Positions 23,273-35,959 of a stretch of DNA of 64,000 nucleotides are shown here, in pieces. The notes under the pieces were generated by a model. That model was given only the letters and a program-made list of their open reading frames with translations. It had not been told where the DNA came from and ran no database searches. The position numbers were made by a program, and so were the translations under genes. The stretch covers positions 34,041,981 to 34,105,980 of the forward strand of contig NC_088098.1 of NCBI RefSeq assembly GCF_036370855.1, read 5' to 3'. Origin of the DNA: Dromaius novaehollandiae (taxonomy: Eukaryota; Chordata; Aves; Casuariiformes; Dromaiidae). How positions within the stretch are numbered: position 1 is the first letter of the stretch; each line of letters begins with the position of its first letter.

Positions 23273-26200
23273 GTAACAGATCTTGCGCTGGCGTGATTAC
23301 TGTTTTCTCTTGTCAGCTGGATAACTAAGTGCGGTCTGCTTGCTTCACCCTGCTGCTTGGGCGTGATGTCTCACTTTGAGCATGGCCAGCAAAGCTAAAT
23401 TTCCCACCTACCACTGTGATTTCACAGTATGGCTGGGTCATGCTGCAGCCGGCCGCTGCCAGCTGGGGCACTCCGGCCCCCATCAGTTTTCAGCTAAACT
23501 AGCTGAAAAGCAGTCCCACAAAAAAGGGAGTGTTTTTTCCTGTTGGTTTGGCTTCCTGACTTGGGCCACCATGGGATGAGAGCATGGCTGAGGTGAGACA
23601 TGTGGCTGGAGCTCCCCATTCGATGGATTCAGCTGTCACATAAAGCCACTCACCGGGTGAACAGATGACCCCGTTGTCCTGTGCTGCTGAGTGTGGTACC
23701 ACTGGGGGGCAAATAAAACGAAGGTCTTGGCTATTTTCCACTATTAAATCCCATACCAGTATTGTCTGAGTGTGGTGTTAATCCCCCAATTCTGATCAAA
23801 TTCCCCACAGGATAATTTCAGTTTTCCTTGCCTGGATTCCCCAGCAGCTCCAAGTGGTCACGATGTGCCTCTTCTTTTCCTTCCTTAACCCCCCACTAGT
23901 GTCACTGCTTGCTTTTCACCCCCAGGGCCCTTCCCCTGCCCTGCTTTGTTCAGAGAACAGGTCAAAGCAGCGCGTTTCTGGGGGCAGAAGTGCAGCTCCT
24001 CTGAAACAGCGAGCTGCTCCTACAGCAATGATGAACCCTGTACATCTTTAGTACTCTGCTAAGAGAATTAGCTCACAGCTTTTGCTTTTTCAAGTACCTT
24101 TACCTTTTGTCATCCATGAAAGTCCAGCCAGATTTTAAGCCTATGGAAATTTACACCTGACCAGTAGAAACTCCTGAGAGGACATAAAAAAATTCCTCCG
24201 TGTCCTTGCTGAGGGTGCTCCAGGCGGTGCAGAACTTGCTCTGCAATTGCAGCGTTTATTTGCTAGGGGAGGTGCTTGCTCCAGCCACCCAAAGTGTGAC
24301 TGAGGACACTGTTGTCTCTCGTGTGCTCCCCATGATTTGCTGTTGGGGGAGAGTGACTTGGAATTACCCAGATGCTGAAAGGAGGAGTGGTGGGGCAGGG
24401 CAGGAGGGCACAACACAAGTTTTGGTAATAGGGGTGACTATGAGCCAGAAAGCATCACAGGATCAGAAAGAGAAGGCCATTAAAAGCCATTTATAGTCAA
24501 AAAGGCATGCTAGACCATGCAAGAGATCTAGGAAAGAGCTAGTATTCTCTTGGGAGAGAGCAGCTCTGAACACTGAGCAAGGAAACTATTTCTTGTTGTT
24601 TGACCCTCAGGGAAGCAGGATTGCATGTGCATTTGTTTGTGTGCAATAAGACTACTTCAAAGAAATACCATTCTTTTCTATTGACTGCTTCCTTTTGGAA
24701 AAAGTCACAATTTGGCTGGTTGCTGGGGGTGACGGTTGTTAGCAAAGCTCCATTTTCCTCAATAGCTTCCTGGGTCGATGTATGCCTGACAATTGATACA
24801 AGTAGGTGACGGTTCAAATGCTATTTTCAGCTTTCATCATGCATTGATTTTGAAGCAACAATCATTTACATGCACAAAAACTGAAATGCTCACCCGGCTA
24901 CCACTGGATGCTACAAGGTTTGAGTTCACTTCTTGCTCTCCTGCTTACCTGCTCCTATGGCTCTGTCTTCCTAGCACTTAGATTTCATTAGGTTAAAAAA
25001 AGTTACAATTTTTTAAAATCACTTTAAGATCTCTGAATGGAAAGATCTTTTACAAGAGCTATTACATGTTAGTGTTATTGAAATGTAACTCTTAGCTCAG
25101 CTGCCTTTTTAAAATTACTTTTCCCTTCTGTGCTAAAATTTTCTGGAGCTACTCTCAGCCTGAAGGTGATTTTTTTATTTCTGTTTGAAGTTTTTATCTC
25201 CCTCTCCTCCTCACATACACAACTGAGCAGGTGTTTAGCATAAGATAATCAGGGAGGTGGAGGATGGGAAAAGGCTGAATACTTTTACTTTACAAAATTA
25301 TTCTTGCATTGTTATTCTGAACTGCTCTGATGGATGGGGTTGAGTCTGTAGGGTTTCCGTTAGTCTCAGTGTGCTTTTGAAGCAAATCTCCCAGTTGTCC
25401 TCACTTACCTTGCTTTGAGCAAGCAGCCTTGAAGCACACAAAGTTGATTCCTTTCAGGTGAAACTGAACTGTCCCCTAAATTGTGCACCTAGGGTGCTCC
25501 TGCCACTGCGAGGCATCCAGCCCACAGGACCAGAACAGAGGTTGTCTGAAGTAAGGCTTTTGCAGTGTGTATGTTGAGGGCTTTGGGTCCTCAGCACCAG
25601 CTTTTTGGCTGTACAGACCTGCTCCTGTTGTACCCCATTATTTGCTAATGTAGATGGAGGATATTTGGCACAGAGCAGTCTCCAGTGAAGAGCAAACTGG
25701 TAAGTGTTCCAGTGATGCCAACTTTTGCTTTGTCTGCATCCTGACTGAAAATCACGTGGTATGCAAAAGCAGTTAATATTGCACAAGCCTCTTTGCTATG
25801 GTAGTAAAATGCATAGCTGCAAAAACTTGTTATGCGTGTGTTTGTGGATATCCTGTCCATGCAGTGAGTGTGGATTGCAAATGTGAAGGGATTACAGAGA
25901 TCTGCTGGAACTTAATAATATTTATGGAGGGGAATACCTTGCTAACAGGCTTTAGTCCTAGGCTTTGTGCACTTCTTTTTTCTGTTGGGATGGCCATTTT
26001 GCTTTCAGGTGTCATGTTTTTTAAAACCAAATAATTATATGTGGGCAAAGCACTATTTGGAAGTAGTTATACTGGTGTTCTCATGGAATTATATTGGAGT
26101 TCTCATACTGCCCAGCATGGCTTAAGTCCTTCCCTGTGACCGGACATAGCAACTTTATATTTACATAACTTCATCCACACAGGCATATGATTGTGTTAAG

Positions 26201-29200
26201 TATAATGATAGACAAATGTTAACTCTGTAACACCTAAGACCATTTTACACTGGTCTGGCAATGATCCAGGTGATATAAACTGCACTTTGTACTGCTGTAA
26301 TGACCTTGGGGTGCTTTGGTTGTAGCAGAGCTTGTTTCAGAATCTGGAATATAAACATGTTGTTGGACTTGGTTACAAGCCATTGGGACTTGAAAGCCCT
26401 GAAGTTTGAGCTCTTTTCTGTGTATACATACATATTTTTCATGATCAAAAGGTCTAGGAAAATTCCACATGGGCCTATGTTGAGAGAACAGCAAGACTGT
26501 GGAGTTAAATACTTGTAAATGAAGCTGTCACAATTTCACATGTACTGCAAGTACTTGATGACAGAAGAATATGGCTCAGGTGAAAAGGTGTCCTGCTAAT
26601 TCTGTGGCCTTAAATGTTTTGTTGCTGAAGAGGCTTCATATAGAGATTAAACAGAGGAAGTGATGGATATAAGTTCTCTGTGATCTTGCAACAGAGCTCT
26701 CAGAAAGCTGAGGAAAAAGCTGCCAGTTTCCTCTGGGAACAGGCAGACAGGAATGAATAGAGCCCAACAGGGTCCCATTCCAGCAATCCTGCCTTCTGCT
26801 ACCAGACTGTCTTACCTCAGGAGCAACACTTCACTGTTGCTGCTGAGGGCTTCTGAAAGTCTAGAAAGCATCAAGTGATCATGTGGGGTTTTATTCCCCC
26901 CCTGCTTTTTTCCCCAGAGAGATCAAATTTATTGATTTGTTCTGTGTGACCTCTGAACACAGTTCTTCTGTCCTTCAAGAAGGCATGGCTTCCCAAGCAG
27001 GTCCCACTGCACTCAAGCTTTCCAAAGACAGAGGGTGGTTGTAGATCATGTTTGTACAAGCCCCTAGGCCCTTGGTAACTTATAGAAGGGGATAGAGGTT
27101 ATCCCAGCTGGCTTGGATAATCGCAGCCATAGTTTTCCCACGATTGCTTCAAAGTTCATGGACCTTCTGTGAAGAAGCCTGACACTATCTCACAGTGCAA
27201 GAATGGAAACTTTGGGATCTGGATGAGCACTGGATTTATAATCTAAATGTAATTACTGAAACTGAAAGTAATTTCTGTTCTTCCCACCCAGAGCTGACGT
27301 GGTTTGACATAAAAATTCAAAAGTATCCCTTTTGGGGGAAAAAAACTTGGCAGTACAGAACAAAATATCACCAGGGAGATGTTTACATCTCTTGAATATT
27401 AACAAAAGCTGCTGTTGATTGCTCTCCCACATTAGCTCTTGGTTGCAGCTTGTATTCTGTACAATGTGCATGGTTTTTATGGTCTATGTATTTCAAATCT
27501 CTATTAAACCTGACTGAGCTTGGTGGTAGTTGAAGGGAAAAGAGGAAAACCGAATGACGTTCATTTTGGCAGGCTGAACGTAGTTTCACTTTTGTCAGTG
27601 ACTGGGAGTGACTTTAAATCTGGAGCTGATTTCAGTTCCAGCTGAGCATGTTGCTCAGACTACTTTTAGAAAAATCCACTTTGCATAGATAAAAGCCTTG
27701 ATAAATTATATAGGTTAGAAACTGGTCTCAAGCTTTCAAAAATATTTTAATAGGTATCCACAATAATTCTTCTGTCAGCACCATCTGCAGCCATCCCTCA
27801 CAAGAATATTACAAATATAACTTCACAAAGTGAATCTTTCAATTATAGATGCATTGCAACTTCTACAAAAGGTCTAATTGACTATATCAGATATTTGAAG
27901 TTATTAACTTCATAGCTGCATGCCATATTCTCTCGAGCAGGTATCATGAAATAGTCTGTCGGATTTGCTAGCGTAGACTGGATAAACACTTGGGTCAATG
28001 ATTACTGAGAAAGTAGCTAAATGTTGCAAGTAGGGCTCATCCAAAAGAATCATTTAAACAGGGGGAGTTTCTTTCATTGAAAACTGGATCTTTAACCTTA
28101 TGTTTTTTTCATGAAAATGCTCTGCTTTCTCCAGGAAACAGCACTTTTTTGCAGGCATTTTTGGTTTTCTATGTTTTAATGAAAATTTTAATATTTTACA
28201 GAGACAATTTTAAAACAAATTGGATTTTTTTTAATCTACATTTTCCACCAGGGGGCAGGGGATAATCTCTAACCAGCTTTAGCTTCAAAGGAGAACTTCA
28301 GTCTGGCTTTGATCATGTTCACATAGCCTCTCTGTAGCCACGGTTGCTGTAAGCCCTGAGCTCTACCATAAAGTTATATGTTCATTCTGCTGCCAGAACA
28401 GTCCTTACAGCCCGCAGCTGCCTTCCTACCGATCTCCTCAGGAACCTCACTTAGAACAGTCGTAGAAAGCAAACTGCCACATGTCTGAGTTATTCTGACA
28501 ATCTCTTTCCAGCTGGACGGTCAGGGGGTTCCCATCTCTTGTCAGAAAGTGTCAGCAAGAACTTTTTGCTGGAATTACCACAAATTCAGGTTTCTTGGAA
28601 ATGTCTCATTTCCCATGTGGCATTTTTATTTCGTCAGAATTCTAGAGGATTTTTTTATGATTGCCTGTGATTTCCAGGTGCCTGGCAGCTCAGTGAAGTT
28701 GTGCTTTACCCAGGTTTCCAGGCATCCAGAAATCTTGGCTAGCTTATGCGGACCCTTTATAGACTCACTGCAGAGTGCATGTGTAGTAGGTCTGATACAT
28801 CAAGGAAGCTTAAAAGGATGTTTAGCTTGGTCAAATATCTCTGTACTCCTTCCCAAGAAACTCATCTCATGGCAGGGTTTTTATTAAACGTAGCCATTCT
28901 GGTGCATTCTTAATATGAAGCTTTGATTAGCTTGAAGCCCAGTAGGACTGGATCAGGAACATGGTGAGTGGACCTGTACCATCATACTGCCAAATAACAC
29001 AATACTAGAATTCATGTATTTAACAGAGTAAACTTCAACTTACTGGCACCTCATGGGAATTTTCAGACCAAAGATGTAATCAGGGTAAAGACTGATGTTC
29101 ATGTTGTTACAGCATTATGGTTTTAAAAAATTATTTTAAAATGACACATTTTCATGTCAAGGAAATCTATCTTTAAATCTTTTCATAAGAATTTATTTTC

Positions 29201-30896
29201 CCTTTAAAGTACTTGGATTATAATACATAGGCCTGACCTTTCAAACAGGAAGGTAGCAAGTCCACTGTTTAAAGGACACATTGTTGAAATCCAATGAAGA
29301 TCAATTAGGAAGATCAATTATTGGTTGTTTAGCAACCAGATCAACTCCAGTCAAACAGCTCTGTCTTTCTAGTTACATAAAAGAAGCAGGCAAGGTTTCA
29401 AATTACAGGAAAATACTGCTATTAGACTAATGGAACATTTAAAATACACTTTTGATTTTTAAGTCACATGTTTTCATATTCGAGTCATTCATATAGTCTC
29501 CTGAGAACACAATAAGCGGTGCTTCCCTAATATTGTGTCCAGCTTCAACCTGAAATATTGTCAGTTGTCACTATAGTCTAAGATCAATGTTATTCTTCCT
29601 CCATTTATTTCTAATACAGACTATACTTACCACAACCATTTTTCCACAATCCCTTCCAGTTTGTGCCGTCAGTGTTGTGCTGTGTATTTCATGTAAAATG
29701 CTAACTGTATTTTTTTTTTTTATTGTGGCACTTTTCTTGCTAATTCAAAGTTACTAATATCTTCACAGTATCTCAGCAGGCCCAGCAGAGCACAGATGAT
29801 CTTAGTTTAATAGACGTTAGAAATTAAATACCGGCAATATAGGATTGCATGTCCTGCGAGTTCCTGGTGGTTCTCTGATGTTCAGAAACCATTGCCTGGG
29901 CTTGTTGGAGAAAAAGTTCAAGGGGAACTGATCCTCTACAGTGTTCAGTTTTATATGTTGTGCATGTTATATAACACGGTAATAGGCGCAGGTCAATGCG
30001 AGGGGTGGCCGGGCTCTGCCTGAGCACGGGGGGGGGGCTGGCAACAAGCCGGGATCCTGGGGGTTGGGTTTATGATAGTTTGAAGCAAAGAGATCAGAGT
30101 GCAGTTTCTTTATTATCTTTCGGGTGGATTTTCCAAGTGCAGATCAGGACAACAGTCGCTAGGACAATTGTTTTTGACGGTGTGTGTGTAGGCAAATGGA
30201 TTTTGGCTGCTTGCATAAAAATGTGCATTAATATCCTTGAAGAGAGGTAGTTTGCTATTATATGTCATGTGTTACATGATTGTACATGTAAATTGCCCAG
30301 TTGCTTGGTGACAAGCCACTAACTATGACAGTGTCTTGAGTGCCTTAGTGAACTGAAGACAAATATTATGACTCTCAAAGCAGGCAAATAAATGAGTGCT
30401 GGTTGGGAAATGGGGAAGTGTGTTGTCGGGGCCCATCCCTGCAAGTCTCTGTTGCTGCACATTCGCAGCACTGCCTTTTCCCAAAAGTCAATATGAAGTA
30501 GATGACAGAAAACAACTAAATTCCCCTTCCACTAGGGAGGAGATGGATAGGCTGGTAAATAGGGTGAGAGTAGCTTTCATTCCTCCCTTCACAGACTGCC
30601 TGAGGTTTTGCTTTACATCCATAAAACACCTTGACCAAAATGGAGTTACCAACAGCCATAGCAGGGCTGTTTTTGCCTACTAAACCTCGAGGGTGACTGG
30701 TTTCCAAGTGCAGTGAGGGATCAAAACAATGTTTCCTGTTGCACCCTTTCCAGTGCCCTTATTCACGAGACTGATTCTGTTTTGCATTTGGATGTCTGGG
30801 CAGGAGGCTGGCCTGGAATCATGGTGGCAGACTACTGAATTCACCCCCTGTAGAGCTGCCCTAAGCAAATAGAAAGGTGCCAGGGAGAGCTGATTT

Positions 30897-31010
30897 GGGG
30901 GGGGGGGGGGGGGGAAAGGATTATTGTGAAACTTGCCTCCCATTATCACATCCAGATTGGCTAAGATACTCTGGGAGCTTCAAACTTTTTTTTTTTTTTT
31001 TTTTTTTTTT
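30897..31010. repeat. G18 run followed 71 bp later by a T25 run
   Basis: Eighteen consecutive G at 30897-30914 and twenty-five consecutive T at 30986-31010, the latter followed by AG. The T-run could be the tail of a reverse-strand retrocopy. The sequence just downstream is not a gene or repeat I recognise, and I see no target-site duplication. Both lengths are liable to slippage error. Confidence 0.9.
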
Positions 31011-34000
31011 AGGTATCAGGCTTCTTTTGTTAGTAGCTGTTGGAAATGTACGGAAAGGCATGATGCAAAACCTCCCCTGGTGGGGAAGGAAGGTGGGGAG
31101 CAGTTTTTGATTATTTCTAATGATAACATTGCTAGGTGAAGATATGAAAATATTTGTTCCTGTTCTTTGATCCAAGTAGTTTGCCAACCACCAGTCCCAC
31201 AGACAACTGTTGGAAAAACAGGTAGAGAATAGAGCCCTGTGTTGTTCCGATGCAGTCCTGTTTATCATAGAGGAGTGTGAAGCCTTGTTTCCCAAACTGA
31301 GGCAGACAACAGGAGCATTTTTGTTTCCTGACTCACGGCTTCCTCCAACTAGGACACTGCCTAGAAGCTGCTCTCTGGGCTTTTCCTTGGTGCTCTGCTC
31401 TCAGTCTTTGTCCTGATGGTCCCCCAGGAGTCCTTCTCCTCATATGCATTTCTTGCCAAACTGTGGACAGAGGAGCCCTCCTGTTTCTATAAACTCTGTT
31501 TTTCACTGGCTGTGCATGTGCACCGGGTGGCCGTCCCTGTTCTTCCAACGGTCTTGATCTACAGTGAAGCTCCATTCTTGTATATACTGTCTCGTGTCAG
31601 TCTGCTCCCCAGGAACTGTGAATAAGAAAATACGTATTTCTTGTTTACACTACAAATAATGCATATGAGCGTGTACAAATGCAGCTATGTAGTTAGTGTT
31701 AATGCTTCAACATATTTATTAGGAGGAAGGAAATTGTCACCAGTTACTGTGTCACTTAAAAGCAGTGGCAATGGGGTCATATGATTTAAACTTCTGAGGA
31801 GTGGTCCTTTTTCTCACCCAAAGCATAAAGAAGTAGCTGACTTTATTGACCAAAAAGTACTGGGTCCTCACAGCAATTGTGAGAGAGCTCAGGCCGTAAT
31901 CATTTTGTCATGTTGCATTCTCTGCTTTTATTCAGGCTATTGTAAGCCTCCATTCCCACCACATAGGTCCTACTGGGAATCCTTCACCTCTGATTCCTGG
32001 GACTTTCTGGTCCCTTACTGCCATGAGAAGGAAGTTGCCCAGATCCAAAAGGCTGCTGTGCTGTTTCTTCCAAACCCAGAGTCAGAACTACACAATGTAG
32101 ATCCCTACAAACTTTATAGGTTTGATTTGTTCTAATACATATATTATATCTAGTCCCACGAACCAGTGGAGGGCTGCAGATGCCCTTTTAAGATATTTTG
32201 CCTATTGATACGCTGCAGTCAATTTGGTAAGCCAGAATCATTTGCTTTGCCTAAATCGTATCCTGTGCTTCTCAATCTCTTTCTCTGCCAGCGCTTTCAA
32301 GTGTGTAGGTGGCCATGTTCAATCCCCTTCTAACGCTTTGTCTTCTCTGACAGAGTGTTTGTTTACAACAAGATAAATACGGTCAGTGATTATCTTGTTT
32401 TAAAATCCTAAGTGGGAACAAAGCAGCGGGGCAGCAGGATGAGGTCAGCACTACATATCCTGTCTGGGGCTGACCCTTACCTAGCTGACCTCAGGGTGCA
32501 AAGATGTCATCTTGATTTCACTAAGCTTTTATATCAAACTATTCTGCAACACTTTTATTGGGGAAGGAAGACTTGTGTACAGCAAGGCTGTCCATTACTT
32601 TTACATTTCCCATGATGTGTCCGGAGAAAGGTTGCTCTCAGTACATGCTCCACTCTGAGATTTCAATCTGCACTGTCTTCTCCCCTCAACCTTCTTCTTT
32701 TTGCCATCCTGATTAATATTTTCCTTTATTGTAACCTTGGAGAGAGGTTTCTTTATCTGCATATATGACTCATCAGAAAGGTCTTATGATTATTATAAAG
32801 CAATTTGTTGGAGGTAGGAATTAGAGCATGAAGAGTGAGGAAGCCAGACTCGCAGTGCTTGCTCTTCTAATAACCGATTAGATATGGCCTTCAGCGAGTC
32901 AATTTGGCCACGGTTTTCAGATGTACTAATTTAATTTTTAGTGTCTCCCCTCCTGCTTTCCTTTCTTTGTTTTTCAAGGGAGAGGAAGGTGCCTGTGTAA
33001 TGCAAACCTGATATTTCATGCTACCTCAAAAATGTCTCAGTTTGAGGAGGCAGAAATAACTGAAGTTTTTGGAAACTGTAGCACTGTGAATAATGCTGTT
33101 TGCCTATCTGCTGCTCATAATTGCACTGAGGATGCAAAGTATTATAGGCAGATAAATGTACTATGTGGCACAGTGGTGTATCAACAGCAAGTAGAGTTAC
33201 ATTCTGAAAATGTTATAGATTTTTAATTTGTTTGTGCCTTGCCCATACTTCTGTTGTACTGAAATCAAGTACTGCAGAGTGATTTATCACAGAATATTCC
33301 TGAATTTGTTAAAGAATTAGTAATGTGGGGGAAGGAAAGCAAGGATAAGTTCTTGAAATTGTGGATTACAGATAGGACGAGTTCAGAGGTACCTTATCAT
33401 GAGAGAGGGAAAGGAGTAAAATCTTTGACAGCTGCATTTGTGAACTGTGATTTTACTGAGTTCTTTATATTTTTTTCCCCCACAATTAACGGAAATACCT
33501 AAGGATATAAGTAATGTATCTCATCCCCTGCGAGCAACCCTCACCTCCTTCCCCAGCCCATTCGCATCCCTTCCCCACCGACTCCAGTCTCTTCAGCCTA
33601 GTCCTGTGCTGCCTTCTTGCAGCCTAGGCAGTGAGGAAGAGGAGGAGAGAGACCTTTTCCTAAAGCAGGAGGAAGAGAAGAACAGAAAAGGGACAAAGGG
33701 GGCAGACAAAACCAGTATGTATTTTTTCTTCTTCTCTCCCGCTGTCTCCCATTACACAGTCTGGACTGCCCTGGGGCAACCCCACTCTTCAGGATGAAGA
33801 CCACTGCATTAGCTTATACAGTGCAAAAGGAAATACAGGGTCAAACGGAGCCAGTGAGACCAGAGTTTTGCAACAACAGATCCAGTTTCCCCAACAGTTT
33901 GTAAACATTTATTAACTGTATTTTTTTTAAATCCTCAGCTGATATTTTTGATCCTCCTTTGGACTGAGATTGCCTGCTGGGAGTGAGCTCAGTTTGTCCC

Positions 34001-35944
34001 AGGGCGTTCCTGAAGCTGGGGACAGGAACTGCCCCTGCCTCTGGCACCAGAAAGAGAGGTTAGCAGGCATGTGGCCTCTGAGGCGAGGGAAATGTGCATG
34101 CCTGCATCCCACCCATCCCCAGGCTACTATAATTTTAAGATTCGTTGGCAACTGTCTCTAATACTAAGGACTGCGGCAGCATTTCATGGACCAGTCCTCT
34201 ATATTGTGTTAAACCAAAATGTGTAAGAGCATTTCCTGGTCATTCCACACTCTTCCTCACACTTTCATTTCTTTTAAGTCACCTGTGGTTTTTGGCTGCA
34301 ATTAAGAAGGAAAAAATCTCTGGCAATTGTGCTGTAGTCAGATTTGGCAGTTTCACTTCAGCTACTTCCAGTAATTATCTCCATGTCACAGATATGCCCT
34401 CAGTGCCAGTTTTAGGAAAATCGTCCACCTTTCTGGTGTTTTAATTAGGAAATGGATTCTGTAGGAAATTGCTTTCCTCCAAGAACACCCCTTTCTTTGC
34501 AAACATTCTTTTGCTGTGGCCTTTTGGAAAAGGCTGCATTCAAAACTTAATATATGCTGATCTGAAAATAATTTCAATAGCTGACCTGCAGAATCTGCTG
34601 GCAAGGATATCAGAGAGAGTTTGCTGCACTCCCATCCGTCTGCTTCATTTTGGCAGCCGTGTGCAGTCTGGCCCAGATGCCTGCAATCCCTTGTCCAAGT
34701 TAGGAGCTAGCAGAACTTTACACGCTGCCTTGTAAATGCACCTTAGCTTATTATCTATGTGAAGAATGAGAACTGGAGCACATGCTGCCATTTGCTTCCC
34801 AGCGTTACTTGAAATGAACCCCGTAAAGCTATTTTATAGAGCTACAGCAGTGGGTATGCCTACCGCCGAGGAGGGGAAAGTATCACCAGGTTTCCATGTA
34901 AGGGTACCTGCCACACTACAGAGTGGTTGTGACTGCTGTCAGCCGCCATGAGGAACAGCAGAGGGGCCTCTGAAAGCAGCCAAGGACTGAGGGGCAGATC
35001 CTCCCCAAAGAGCAGATCCTGGCGCAGATGTTAAGGCCATGTGGAGAAGTGCCGCCCGCTAAGCACGGCGTCGGGTGTTGTGGCGTGAGGTTGCTTCCAG
35101 GAGGCGGATGTAAAATTCTGACGTAGGACTTGTGGTGCTGGTGCGCTGCTGCGTCTCACATCCTCACAGCCCAGCCACAAACCTCTTCTAAAACATTTTT
35201 AGAGTTTTCCAAAGTTGATTTAAAAGCAGGTCTTCAAAACAGAGTTTTTAAAAAGACTTTCAGACCTCAATGAAAAGATGGTAGATGCCTTTATGCATAC
35301 AGCAAGGAGTGGGAGCTCTTTAGCGTCGTTGTGCTGTGATGTTGCATTCAGTAATGCTTCTGACATGTTTTGAGGTCTGCAAATCAACTGCACGTTCACT
35401 GATTGCTTTCTATCCTTGAGGTGCAGCAGACCTTCCAATTACCCCGTGACTCCACTAATTTGGTCACATGTCGGGGAGGAGAGGAGCACCCAGGGTATAG
35501 AATTACCAGCACATATGGACATAGGCACGCATCTGTAGATCCGTTGAGTCACGCAGACACCCCCTCCCTTTGGCCATTGCTGTGGTTGCTCTCCAGGCCT
35601 GGCACTCCAGATGCCGAGCACAGGAGGGGAGCCGCAGGGCTGCCCTGGGGTCACGTGGGGTCTCACGCTGCAGCTGGGGCACAAGAGAGAGAAGATAAAT
35701 GATGGAGACAGCGTACCGTTGGCAGTAGTAATCACTGATTGGCAGGACTCAAAGATAATGTATGAGACGCAAAGACCTTTTAAAACAAAAATCACTTGGA
35801 GGTCTCTAACTCCTGAGCAATGCCATCTTACCTTGGTATCACTGCAGCAGTTCGCACCCCTGCTGCCCACCCCATTTGCCCTGAGGGATGCCTCAGCTAA
35901 TGAAGCAGCTGCTCTGCTGTGGCAAATCTCAGCCTAGTGTTATT

Positions 35945-35959
35945 AAAAAAAAAAAAAAA
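35945..35959. repeat. A15 homopolymer
   Basis: Fifteen consecutive A residues, with no upstream polyadenylation signal or recognisable retrocopy. A simple homopolymer. Confidence 0.9.
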
